From Streptococcus suis S735 (GTDB taxonomy: Bacteria > Bacillota > Bacilli > Lactobacillales > Streptococcaceae), in contig NC_018526.1 in NCBI RefSeq assembly GCF_000294495.1, positions 1,612,001-1,676,000 of the forward strand: DNA of 64,000 bases, given 5' to 3'. Shown here piece by piece: positions 7,417 to 15,599 of this stretch. The position numbers were made by a program, and so were the translations under genes. The stretch's first letter is position 1, and each line of letters begins with the position of its first letter. Below the pieces are notes generated by a model. That model made no database searches and had not been told where the DNA came from. It saw only the letters and a program-made list of their open reading frames with translations.

Positions 7417-8607
7417 ATGAGCAAACACTTAAAATCATTTTTGATCTTTTATCTAGCCGCAAGCATCTTTCTTCCTTTTATGTGGTTTATCAATGCGCCA
7501 CTTATCTGCTTTGTACTTCCTCTTTATCTGACCTGGAAAAACATCCGCCATTTTTGGGACCTTTTGAAAAAACAGTTAAAAGAGTATAGTTTTTGGATTA
7601 ACGATGGTTTGATTTTCTTTTTAGGAACAGGGCTAAGTTGGTTGGCTCTTGAAATGGCTCAAGTTGTTTACGTCGATTGGCCAGAAACCTTGGTTAATAA
7701 CCAGATCCACAGCCCAATGCAGACCGAAGCCTGGTCAGGGCAGTTTTTCCTACTCCTTTTGGGTGTTTTAGCTTATTTGGTGCTAAACATCTTCCAAACT
7801 AAGCTCCTCCCCCCTCTCCTAACGGTCCTCCTCATCAGCTGCCTATATCCAAGTTTTGTCTTTGCTGTTTTGTGGACTATACAACTTTCTAGTTTGATTG
7901 AAACAGATTTCTTCACCTACTGCTACCTGTGTTTGGTTCCTTTCAATATTTGTCTCATTTACAGTCGGACAATTTTACAAACCATTCAACTGTGGCAAGC
8001 AGAATTAGCCAAGCAGAGCAACCCACGCTTTCCTAGACTTTCTGCTCTCCTGCAAAAAAGCCTTTCTCTGCCAATTTGGCTCCTCTTCTTCAGTCTTCCC
8101 TATCTTGCAGTTCTTGGCTCCTATCTCATTCTCTTTGGTCAAAAACCTGACCAGCTACTTCAGATGTGGACGGAAACCAGTGATTGGGCCTTGTCGGAAA
8201 AAATCTCCCCACCAAACGCATTCTATGATGAACACTATCTTTGTACAGTGGGGGCTGCTGGTCACCGTAAACTGGTCAAACCCATTCGTATGGGGGAACG
8301 CCATGGACATCGTGTGGTGGTCAATCGTCAGCTACAAATTGCCAATGCTTTTGAACAAATTTTAGAAGAAAGATGTCCACGCCTGCATCGTTGCGTTCGT
8401 TCCAACTACGACCGGTATGGCTATCCCATTTCCAAACATATTCGCAAAGCTTGGCAGGCGGATCTGATCTATCTGATCATGAAACCAGCCGAATGGCTCT
8501 TCCTCATCGTCATCTATCTGCACGATCGTCAGCCAGAAAATCGCATTGCTGTTCAGTATTTGCCGCTATCAAAAAATCTATTACCACAAGAAAATACTAG
8601 CAATTAG
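7417..8607 (+). CDS. Membrane protein of unknown function (DUF6688-like)
   Basis: 396 residues. The N-terminal half has about six hydrophobic helices; a C-terminal soluble part carries VNRQLQIANAFEQILEERCP and YDRYGYPISKHI, followed by a hydrophobic MKPAEWLFLIVIYL stretch and PENRIAVQYLP. That block resembles an uncharacterised Firmicutes family I believe is listed as DUF6688. The conserved His, Arg and Asn residues hint at an enzymatic or binding site, but no function can be assigned. Very strong ribosome site (AAAGGAGG). It lies alone between two minus-strand genes. Confidence 0.6.
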   Translation: MSKHLKSFLIFYLAASIFLPFMWFINAPLICFVLPLYLTWKNIRHFWDLLKKQLKEYSFWINDGLIFFLGTGLSWLALEMAQVVYVDWPETLVNNQIHSPMQTEAWSGQFFLLLLGVLAYLVLNIFQTKLLPPLLTVLLISCLYPSFVFAVLWTIQLSSLIETDFFTYCYLCLVPFNICLIYSRTILQTIQLWQAELAKQSNPRFPRLSALLQKSLSLPIWLLFFSLPYLAVLGSYLILFGQKPDQLLQMWTETSDWALSEKISPPNAFYDEHYLCTVGAAGHRKLVKPIRMGERHGHRVVVNRQLQIANAFEQILEERCPRLHRCVRSNYDRYGYPISKHIRKAWQADLIYLIMKPAEWLFLIVIYLHDRQPENRIAVQYLPLSKNLLPQENTSN

Positions 8608-8619
8608 TAATATATCACA

Positions 8620-8648
8620 AAAAAGAAAGCCACATGGACTTTCTTTTT
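8620..8648. terminator. Bidirectional terminator between convergent genes
   Basis: AAAAAGAAAG / CTTTCTTTTT stem (8620-8629 with 8639-8648), serving the 7417 gene and the lpdA end of the dehydrogenase cluster. Confidence 0.8.
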
Positions 8649-8658
8649 GCTTAGCTTA

Positions 8659-10419
8659 TTATTTGCGTTTTGGTGGGTTGTGGATTGCAACACCAAGAAC
8701 ATCAAGAAAGGCTTCATACATAACCTCTGAGAAGGTTGGGTGACCGTGGATTGATGCTGCCACATCATCAACAGTCAATTCAGATTCCATGATAGTTGCT
8801 GCTTCGTTGATCATTTCAGCTGCAACTGGACCGATGATGTGAACCCCAAGGATTTCATGGTATTTCTTATCAGCGATAACTTTTACGAAACCATGGGCTT
8901 CGTTAGAAGCAATAGCACGACCGTTACCAGTGAAGCTATTGCGACCGATAAGGATGTTTTCTTTACCGTATTTCTCGATAGCTTGGTCTTCTGTCAAACC
9001 AACCATAGCGATTTCTGGGTGTGTGTAAACCGCTGCTGGTGTGAAGTCTAATTTAGCCTTGTGGTGGTTACCATGGATGGCATTTTCAGCTGCCACTTCA
9101 CCCATACGGTAAGCAGCGTGAGCCAACATCTTAGTACCGTTGACATCACCTGGTGCGTAGATACCTGGGATTGATGTTTCTTGGTATTCGTTAACCTTGA
9201 TACGACCGCGGTCTAGTTCAAGGTTAAGATTTTCAAGACCAGCCAATTGTGGTACACGACCGATTGAAAGAAGGGCTTTTTCAGAAACGATTTCTGAGCC
9301 GTCATTCAACTTGATTGTCAATTGGTTGTTGGCTTCGACGATTTCAGATACACCAACAGATGTCAAGAATTTCATACCTTTCTTAGAAAGGACTTTTTGC
9401 AATTCAACAGACACTTCGCGGTCCATACCTGGAATGATACGGTCAGCCATTTCAACAACGGTTACTTCTGTGCCGTATGATGCGTAAACCAAACCAAGTT
9501 CTACACCGACTACGCCACCACCCATAACAGTAAGTGACTTAGGAATTTCACGCAAGTCAAGGATATCATCAGAAGTCAATACCAACTTAGAATCAATACC
9601 TGGGATATTGATGCGTGATACTTTAGAACCTGTTGCAAGGATGATGCTACGACCTTTGATGACCTTGTCGCCGATGACAACAGTCTTGTCAGGATTCACT
9701 TGACCAAGACCGTTGAAGATTGTTACCTTGTTAGCTTTCAAGAGACCTTGAACGCCACCAGTCAATGTCTTCACAACCTTGTTCTTGAAGTCAACTGTCT
9801 TGTCCATATCAACGGTATAGTTTGTTGAAGCAAGGTTGATACCACGCTCAGCCGCAATCTTCAAGCCGTCAAGGATTTCAGCGTTTTTGAGGTAAGTCTT
9901 AGTTGGGATACAACCCTTGTTCAAGCAGGTACCGCCAAATTCTGATTTCTCAACGATAGCGATTTTACCGCCCAATTGAGCACCGCGGATAGCAGCGTAG
10001 TAACCAGCAGGACCACCACCGACAACAACCATGTCATACTCGTCTGCTGCCAATTCAGCCTTAGGAGCTTGTGGAGCTGCTGCAGGTGTTGCAGGAACTT
10101 CCAAACCAGCTGCTTTCAAGTCAGCAGTTGCTTGAGCAACCTCAGCTGGAGCTAGTGCAGCACCCACTTCAACTGATTCGCCTTCTGCACCAAGGTAGGC
10201 AATGACTTCTGTTACAGGAACTGTTGCACCGTTGCCATGAACGATTTTCAAAAGAACACCTGATTCTTCCGCTTCCAATTCCATACTTGTCTTATCTGAC
10301 ATCATCTCCAAGATAACATCGCCTTCGTTGACAAAATCGCCCTCTTGTTTTTTCCACTCGATGATTTCGCCTTCTTGCATATCTACACCAAGTTTCGGCA
10401 TAATAATTTCAATTGCCAT
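8659..10419 (-). CDS. lpdA: Dihydrolipoyl dehydrogenase (E3) with N-terminal lipoyl domain
   Basis: Reoxidises dihydrolipoamide with NAD+ in the 2-oxo-acid dehydrogenase complex. 586 residues: lipoyl domain 1-80 (lipoylation site K43 in SDKTSME), an Ala/Pro linker to about 125, then a full E3. FAD motif VVGGGPAGYYAAIRG, redox disulfide GGTCLNKGCIPTK, NAD motif GGGVVGVELG and catalytic-base region HGHPTFSE are visible. The first 75 residues are identical to those of the E2 gene next door. No canonical ribosome site is seen at 10419; a hairpin repeat abuts the start. Fusion of a lipoyl domain to E3 occurs in some streptococci. Confidence 0.95.
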   Translation of the reverse strand: MAIEIIMPKLGVDMQEGEIIEWKKQEGDFVNEGDVILEMMSDKTSMELEAEESGVLLKIVHGNGATVPVTEVIAYLGAEGESVEVGAALAPAEVAQATADLKAAGLEVPATPAAAPQAPKAELAADEYDMVVVGGGPAGYYAAIRGAQLGGKIAIVEKSEFGGTCLNKGCIPTKTYLKNAEILDGLKIAAERGINLASTNYTVDMDKTVDFKNKVVKTLTGGVQGLLKANKVTIFNGLGQVNPDKTVVIGDKVIKGRSIILATGSKVSRINIPGIDSKLVLTSDDILDLREIPKSLTVMGGGVVGVELGLVYASYGTEVTVVEMADRIIPGMDREVSVELQKVLSKKGMKFLTSVGVSEIVEANNQLTIKLNDGSEIVSEKALLSIGRVPQLAGLENLNLELDRGRIKVNEYQETSIPGIYAPGDVNGTKMLAHAAYRMGEVAAENAIHGNHHKAKLDFTPAAVYTHPEIAMVGLTEDQAIEKYGKENILIGRNSFTGNGRAIASNEAHGFVKVIADKKYHEILGVHIIGPVAAEMINEAATIMESELTVDDVAASIHGHPTFSEVMYEAFLDVLGVAIHNPPKRK

Positions 10420-10530
10420 AGTTAAGATACCAAGAGCGAAGAGAAAGCGACTGAAAAATAGGAAATCGTAGAAAATCCTGATTTTCTAAACGATTTATCT
10501 TTTTTCCGAGCTTTCCGCTCGGGTTCAATT
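10420..10530 (-). repeat. Hairpin repeat, copy 2 (before lpdA)
   Basis: Minus-strand order: AATTGAACCCGAGCGG, GCTCGG, AAAAAAGATAAATCG, a hairpin AGAAAATCAGGATTTTCT, CGATTTCCTATTTTTC, GCTTTC, GGTATCTTAAC, then the lpdA ATG. The AAATCG and CGATTT arms pair. Confidence 0.75.
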
Positions 10531-10580
10531 GCTAAAACTCTCTCGCTCTTATTCCCTTTCTTTATTTTTTCTCTTTACCA

Positions 10581-10692
10581 AATTGAGCACAGGCTAAAAA
10601 CCTATTGAAAAAGATAAATCGCCTCGTGCCTCAAAGCACATCGTTGATTTCCTATTTTCATACGTTTTTCTTAACGCCTTTTGCATCTTATC
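10581..10692 (+). repeat. Hairpin repeat, copy 5 (inverted, after pdhC)
   Basis: Same element on the plus strand: AATTGAGC, AAAAAGATAAATCG, a short hairpin (CGTGCC/GCAC), GATTTCCTATTTTC, CTTAACGCC, ending at the pdhC stop. It faces copy 2 (10420-10530), so the pdhC-lpdA spacer can fold into one large hairpin. Confidence 0.65.
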
Positions 10693-12081
10693 TCAGATCA
10701 ACAATTCCAATGGGTTTTCCAGCAAGTTCTTCAAGTCAACCATGAACTTAGCACCATTCATACCATCAATGATACGGTGGTCGATGGTTAAGCAGAGTGC
10801 CATGATTGGACGGATCTTGATTTCGCCGTCAATAACAACTGGTGTTTGAACAGTTGATGCTACACCAAGGATTGCTGAGTTTGGTTGGTTGATGATTGGG
10901 TTAAAGGTTTTAGTACCAAACATACCCAAGTTGGTGATAGAGAAGGTCGAACCTGACATTTCAGCCCCCTTCAACTTACCAGATTGAGCCTTCTTGATGA
11001 CATCTTTCGAAGCCACCACAAAGTCAGACAAGCTCATCTTATCTGCGCCGTGAACAACTGGAACCACCAAGCCATCATCTAGACCCACTGCGATACCAAG
11101 GTTGACGAACTTGTGTAATTCGATTTCTTGTGCATCGTTAATCAAAGATGCGTTCATGTAACGGTGTTCTTCTTTCATCAAAGTACGAACAACCGCAAGA
11201 CCGATCAAGTCTGTAAAGGTTACTTTCAAACCAGTCTTGTTCATGATTGGCTCAAGGACTTGCTTACGAAGTGCCATGAGGTTGGTCATGTCAATATCGT
11301 AGTTAAGTGTAAATGTCGGAGCAGTCAAGTAAGAGTTGACCATACCTTTTGAAATCGCCTTACGCATTGGGCTCATCTTGATGATTTCAACGCCTTCTGG
11401 CAATTCTTTAGCTGGTTTTTCTTCTGCTTTTGGTACTGGAGCAGCAGTTTCTACAGCTACAGGAGCAAGTACTGCAAGAACGTCGTTCTTGACAATCTTA
11501 CCGTTGACACCTGAACCTGTAAGGGTTGACAAGTCAACACCTTGGTCTGCTGCAATACGGGCTGCAAGCGGAGTTGCTTTTGGAGCTGCTCCCTTGAAGT
11601 CTTCGACGTCAACCTTGTGGACACGACCGTTAGCACCTGTTCCTGGAACAAGACCCAAGTCGATTCCAAGCTCACGCGCCAATTTACGCGCAGCTGGCGT
11701 TGCACGCACCTTGCCACTACCTTGTGGTTTGGCAGCAGTTGCAGGAGCAACGATTACTGGTGTACGACCCGCAGGTACTTCTTCAATAGCCGCTGCTGGT
11801 TCAACAGCAGGAGCAGATGAAGCGCCGGCTTCAACCGTTTCACCTTCAGCACCGATGTAGGCAATAACTTCTGTTACAGGAACGGTAGCACCGTTTCCGT
11901 GAACAATTTTCAATAGGACGCCTGACTCTTCTGCTTCCAGCTCCATGCTGGTCTTGTCAGACATCATTTCCAAGATGACGTCGCCTTCGTTGACAAAATC
12001 GCCCTCTTGTTTTTTCCACTCGATGATTTCACCTTCTTGCATGTCCACACCGAGCTTAGGCATAATGATTTCAATAGCCAT
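10693..12081 (-). CDS. pdhC: Dihydrolipoamide acyltransferase (E2)
   Basis: Core of the pyruvate (or acetoin) dehydrogenase complex; moves the acyl group from lipoate to CoA. 462 residues: lipoyl domain 1-80 (K43), then two peripheral-subunit-binding-like segments, VRATPAARKLARELGIDL near 125 and ATPLAARIAADQGVDL near 170, each with a G-NG-(V/I)-K-DV pattern. The catalytic domain ends with DHRIIDGMNGAKF, the His-x-x-x-Asp-Gly active site. Two binding segments instead of one is unusual. Flanked on both sides by hairpin repeats. Confidence 0.94.
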   Translation of the reverse strand: MAIEIIMPKLGVDMQEGEIIEWKKQEGDFVNEGDVILEMMSDKTSMELEAEESGVLLKIVHGNGATVPVTEVIAYIGAEGETVEAGASSAPAVEPAAAIEEVPAGRTPVIVAPATAAKPQGSGKVRATPAARKLARELGIDLGLVPGTGANGRVHKVDVEDFKGAAPKATPLAARIAADQGVDLSTLTGSGVNGKIVKNDVLAVLAPVAVETAAPVPKAEEKPAKELPEGVEIIKMSPMRKAISKGMVNSYLTAPTFTLNYDIDMTNLMALRKQVLEPIMNKTGLKVTFTDLIGLAVVRTLMKEEHRYMNASLINDAQEIELHKFVNLGIAVGLDDGLVVPVVHGADKMSLSDFVVASKDVIKKAQSGKLKGAEMSGSTFSITNLGMFGTKTFNPIINQPNSAILGVASTVQTPVVIDGEIKIRPIMALCLTIDHRIIDGMNGAKFMVDLKNLLENPLELLI

Positions 12082-12200
12082 TATTAAGATACCAAGTCCG
12101 AACAGAAAACGAATGAAAAATAGGAAATCGTAGAAAATCCTGATTTTCGTAACGATTTATCTTTTTTCCGAGTTTTCCGGACGGGTTCAATTCCTTTCTT
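12082..12200 (-). repeat. Hairpin repeat, copy 3 (before pdhC)
   Basis: Nearly the same sequence as copy 2: minus-strand AAAGGAATTGAACCCG, AAAAAAGATAAATCG, a hairpin, CGATTTCCTATTTTTC and GGTATCTTAATA, then the pdhC ATG. Similarity continues into the lipoyl-domain coding sequence. Confidence 0.75.
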
Positions 12201-12421
12201 TCAGTTTCTTACCTTGTCAAGAACCAAACCAGACTTCGATAATCGAAGCGGCTCAATTCTTTTCCAAGCATTCTTAGTCATGCTAGAACATTTTATTTCT
12301 AGCATATTAGGGTTATCGTCTTTCCGATTGCTTTTCTGACAAGGCGATTTGGTGCAGGCATAACTTACGTTAGGCAAGCCAAATCAACACAGCCAGAAAA
12401 GATAAGTGGATGACGATAAAA
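12201..12421. repeat. pdhB-pdhC spacer with nested inverted repeats
   Basis: A 107-bp imperfect hairpin has three nested arms: TTATCGTC/GACGATAA (12313-12320, 12412-12419), CTTTTCTG/CAGAAAAG (12331-12338, 12394-12401) and GATTTGG/CCAAATC (12346-12352, 12379-12385). Upstream is a second hairpin ATGCTAGAA/TTCTAGCAT (12280-12305). No gene is seen. Confidence 0.75.
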
Positions 12422-13417
12422 TTAACCCTTGTTTACTTGCTTATAGATTGCCGCTTTGATTTTCTCTACGTTTGGCAATACTGCGTTTTCAAGAATGTTT
12501 GCGTAAGGAACTGGTACATCGTCTGAAGCGATACGGATGATTGGTGCATCCAAGTAGTCAAAGGCTTCGCTTTCTGTGATGATTGATGCGATTTCACCGA
12601 TGAAACCACCTGTTTTGTAAGCATCGTTAACCAAGATAACCTTACCAGTTTTCTTCACAGATTCGATGATCAATTCTTTATCCAATGGGATAAGGGTACG
12701 TGGGTCAACCACTTCTACGCTGATACCTTCAGCAGCCACTTCTTCAGCCGCTTTCAAGGCACGTTCCAACATACGACCGTATGAAATAATGGTTACATCA
12801 GTACCTTCACGTTTGATTTCACCCTTACCAAGTGGAATGTAGAAATCTGGATCCAAGTTCACTTCTTCTTTTTTACCGTAAAGAGCTTTTGGCTCCAAGA
12901 AGATAACTGGGTTGTTGTCAAGGATAGATGATTTCAGAAGACCTTTTGCATCGTTAGCAGTACCAGGTGCAACCACCTTGATACCTGGAATGTGAGTCAA
13001 CCAAGCTTCAAGAGACTGTGAGTGCTGTGCTGCTGAACCGATACCTGAACCTGAAGCCACACGGAAAGTTACAGGTGTTTTCAAACCACCACCAAACATG
13101 TAGTTGGTTTTGGCAGCCTGGTTAACAATTGCATCAAGGGCAATTGTGATGAAGTCCATGAAAGTCAAGTCAACGATTGGACGAAGACCTGTTTGAGCTG
13201 CACCAACCGCAGAACCAGCGATTGCAGCCTCAGAGATAGGCGTGTCGCGAACGCGTTTTGGACCAAACTCGTCCAACATACCAACAGATGTACCAAAGTC
13301 ACCGCCGTAGATACCGACGTCTTCACCCATCAAGAATACTTTTTCATCCTTACGCATTTCTTCGCTTTGAGCCAAGTTAATCGCTTCACGCAAGGCCATT
13401 ACTTTTGTTTCAGCCAT
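12422..13417 (-). CDS. pdhB: Pyruvate/acetoin dehydrogenase E1 component, beta subunit
   Basis: Thiamine-diphosphate-dependent decarboxylase half-subunit. 331 residues with MALREAINLAQSEEM at the start, the GEDVGIYGG and DTPISEAAIAG segments and a transketolase C-terminal domain from about 200. Ribosome site TTAGGAG precedes the ATG. It is separated from pdhA by 286 bp and from pdhC by 340 bp, both without genes. Pyruvate is the likely substrate in a streptococcus; acetoin cannot be excluded. Confidence 0.94.
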   Translation of the reverse strand: MAETKVMALREAINLAQSEEMRKDEKVFLMGEDVGIYGGDFGTSVGMLDEFGPKRVRDTPISEAAIAGSAVGAAQTGLRPIVDLTFMDFITIALDAIVNQAAKTNYMFGGGLKTPVTFRVASGSGIGSAAQHSQSLEAWLTHIPGIKVVAPGTANDAKGLLKSSILDNNPVIFLEPKALYGKKEEVNLDPDFYIPLGKGEIKREGTDVTIISYGRMLERALKAAEEVAAEGISVEVVDPRTLIPLDKELIIESVKKTGKVILVNDAYKTGGFIGEIASIITESEAFDYLDAPIIRIASDDVPVPYANILENAVLPNVEKIKAAIYKQVNKG

Positions 13418-13703
13418 TTTTTACTCCTAATTTATATCAATTTATCTATACTGAACTAAGGAAAACCAAACAATTACTACGATGTAATTGTTTATTGTCC
13501 CAGCTTAAGACACCTTAGAATTGTACTCGAACTTGAGTAGGTAGTCCACCCTAGTTTGACTTGCTATTTAGAGCTTAGTCAAACTTCTTACGTTTGTAGT
13601 TAGGTTCTGACTAGAGGCTTGGAAAAATAGATGAGCCATTAGTGATGTCCACATCACTAGCTGACTCTCTAATTTTTCTGTGCCTCTTTAACGTCCTCAC
13701 ACC
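13418..13703. repeat. pdhA-pdhB spacer with two strong hairpins
   Basis: Perfect inverted repeat AACAATTAC/GTAATTGTT (13469-13492) and a larger one centred at 13650, TAGTGATGT-CC-ACATCACTA (13640-13659), extended by GAAAAAT...ATTTTTC arms to 13622-13678. No gene is seen. Either hairpin could act as an mRNA-stability or processing element. Confidence 0.7.
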
Positions 13704-14672
13704 CTAGTCTACAAACACATCCTCATAAGCTACTGAGATGTCTGGATCTGGGCTTTCTTGTGCGAATTTCACAGATGCTTCTACTTGTTCTGCGACTTGT
13801 GCTTCGATGGCATCCAATTCTTCGTCTGTCGCAATCTTGTTTTCTGTCAAGTATTTGCGGTATTTCTTAAGTGGGTCTTTTGCTTTCCACTCATTGACTT
13901 CTTCTTTAGTACGGTAAACACCTGCATCGGCAGTTGAGTGACCAAACCAGCGGTATGATTCAACTTCGACCATGGCTGGACCTTTACCTGCACGAACGTA
14001 CTCGATGACTTCTTGCATTTTTTCATAAACAGCAATAACGTCGTTACCATCCTCAACATAATGACCTGGAATACCGTATGCAGCAGCACGTTGGTAGAGG
14101 TGAGGAATCTTAGTAGAATAAGAAATGTCAGTTGAAATACCGTAACGGTTGTTTGTAATGAAGAAGATAACTGGCAAGTTCCAAACAGCTGCCAAGTTCA
14201 TTGATTCGTGGAAGGAACCTTCGTTAGTAGCCGAATCACCTGAGAAGGCAATAACAATGTTATCTGTACCGAGGTATTGTTGCGTAAGGGCCGCACCCAC
14301 CGCAAGGGCATAACCACCACCTACGATACCGTTTGAACCAAAGTTTCCTTTTTCAACGTTAGCCAAGTGCATCGAACCACCACGACCTTTAGATGTACCT
14401 GTTGCCTTACCAGCAAGCTCAGCCATCATGCCGTTGATGTCAATACCTTTTGCAATAACGTGACCGTGACCACGGTGGTGTGAGAAGATGATGTCCTCAT
14501 CTGTCAATCCAGCAATAGGTCCAACAGCCGCAGCTTCTTCACCGACTGAGAAGTGAGTCATACCTTGTACGAAACCGCGACGCACTAATTTGTTTAATTT
14601 CATGTCAACATCACGGATTTGTTGCATTTTCAAGAACATGTCCAAATGTTGTTCTTTTGTGATAGATACCAT
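13704..14672 (-). CDS. pdhA: Pyruvate/acetoin dehydrogenase E1 component, alpha subunit
   Basis: Binds thiamine diphosphate; motif GDSATNEGSFHESMNLAAVWNL with the closing NN is seen near residues 155-178. 322 residues, typical of the E1-alpha family. The ATG at 14672 (MVSITKEQHL) is chosen because GGAGG lies 7 nt upstream; an earlier ATG at 14717 has no such site and would overlap the promoter. First gene of pdhA-B-C-lpdA. Confidence 0.94.
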   Translation of the reverse strand: MVSITKEQHLDMFLKMQQIRDVDMKLNKLVRRGFVQGMTHFSVGEEAAAVGPIAGLTDEDIIFSHHRGHGHVIAKGIDINGMMAELAGKATGTSKGRGGSMHLANVEKGNFGSNGIVGGGYALAVGAALTQQYLGTDNIVIAFSGDSATNEGSFHESMNLAAVWNLPVIFFITNNRYGISTDISYSTKIPHLYQRAAAYGIPGHYVEDGNDVIAVYEKMQEVIEYVRAGKGPAMVEVESYRWFGHSTADAGVYRTKEEVNEWKAKDPLKKYRKYLTENKIATDEELDAIEAQVAEQVEASVKFAQESPDPDISVAYEDVFVD

Positions 14673-14709
14673 AATTTCCTCCAAAGGTTTTTCTCTTTCT
14701 GTACTATGA

Positions 14710-14738
14710 TAGACCAATATTTCACAAATGGCAAGTAA
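14710..14738 (-). promoter_or_regulatory. pdhA promoter with Rex-like half-sites
   Basis: Minus-strand -35 TTGCCA, 17-bp spacer, -10 TATCAT. A TTCACAA/TTGTGAA heptamer lies within the spacer (14721-14727), and three more follow upstream at 14767, 14795 and 14839. Rex operators are built from TTGTGAA...TTCACAA, but full spacing is not met here. Confidence 0.6.
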
Positions 14739-14859
14739 TTGAACCGTTTTCTTTTTACAGAAATTTTTGTGAAAACCTTGATTTAGTGCGTTTTTTCACA
14801 AATCATTAAAAGATTCACTTTACTTGTTTGAAACTTTTTTCACAAACTTTGAAATAAGC

Positions 14860-14888
14860 TTGCACGCCGTCTTTCTTTCTGTTAATAT
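14860..14888 (+). promoter_or_regulatory. Promoter of the TRIC-like gene
   Basis: -35 TTGCAC (14860-14865), 17-bp spacer, -10 TAATAT (14883-14888). Confidence 0.75.
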
Positions 14889-14904
14889 AGGTACGGAGGT
14901 TCTT

Positions 14905-15564
14905 ATGGAATTCGATTTATTTCTTATGATTTGTAACTACATAGGCACTATCGCATTTGCTGTTTCGGGGGCCGTAAAAGGATTTAAGAAAAAGTTAGAT
15001 ATTTTTGGAATTAGCTTGCTCGGTATCATTACCGCCGTTGGTGGGGGAATTATTCGAGATACGATGGCCAATCGCATTCCTGCCGCCTTGACTGATCCTA
15101 CAGCCATCTATTTATCTCTCGGAGTAGCGATTAGCATGTACTTGATTGTTATCAATCTAAAGCAGGACAAACCACTTGATAAGAAGATGATTCATTTCCT
15201 TTCCCAGACAAACCTTATCTTTGATGCGATCGGTCTAGCCATCTTCGCCCTCATTGGAGCCAGTACTGGCATCTCTCTCCAACTAAACGCTCTAACCAGT
15301 GGTATTCTGGCAGCTTTGACAGGTGTCGGAGGCGGAATCACCCGTGATTTACTCGTCAATGAAACACCCATTGTTCTTAAAGAAGATGTCTATGCTGTCC
15401 TTGCATTTTTCTCTGGAGTCCTCTATCATCTTTGCGTTGTAAATTGGAAATTACCACAAATTCCAACCTTCATCACTATTTTTACCATTTCTTTAATCAT
15501 TCGATTATTGGTAATTAAATACAAAATCAATCTTCCCAATATGGAAAGCAAACGAAAGGTCTGA
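14905..15564 (+). CDS. TRIC/UPF0126-family membrane protein
   Basis: 219 residues, all-helical, with two internal repeats each bearing a glycine-rich GVGGG/AVGGGI(I/T)RD motif (about 45-52 and 130-140) and about seven membrane helices. It belongs to the family that includes bacterial trimeric cation channels. The start at 14905 (MEFDLFLM) has GGAGG 6 nt upstream and leaves the promoter outside the gene; an earlier ATG at 14824 would not. Transported ion unknown. Confidence 0.82.
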   Translation: MEFDLFLMICNYIGTIAFAVSGAVKGFKKKLDIFGISLLGIITAVGGGIIRDTMANRIPAALTDPTAIYLSLGVAISMYLIVINLKQDKPLDKKMIHFLSQTNLIFDAIGLAIFALIGASTGISLQLNALTSGILAALTGVGGGITRDLLVNETPIVLKEDVYAVLAFFSGVLYHLCVVNWKLPQIPTFITIFTISLIIRLLVIKYKINLPNMESKRKV

Positions 15565-15584
15565 GTTCGTCAACTCAGACCTTT
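15555..15584 (+). terminator. Terminator between convergent genes
   Basis: Perfect 13-bp stem AAAGGTCTGAGTT / AACTCAGACCTTT with loop CGTC and a TTTTTG tail; overlaps the TRIC gene stop. Confidence 0.85.
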
Positions 15585-15599
15585 TTGTATTATTATTGA

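Noticed and set aside
14673..14717. Upstream ATG for pdhA (15 extra residues)
   Set aside because: It lies in the promoter region and has no ribosome site; the 14672 ATG has GGAGG.
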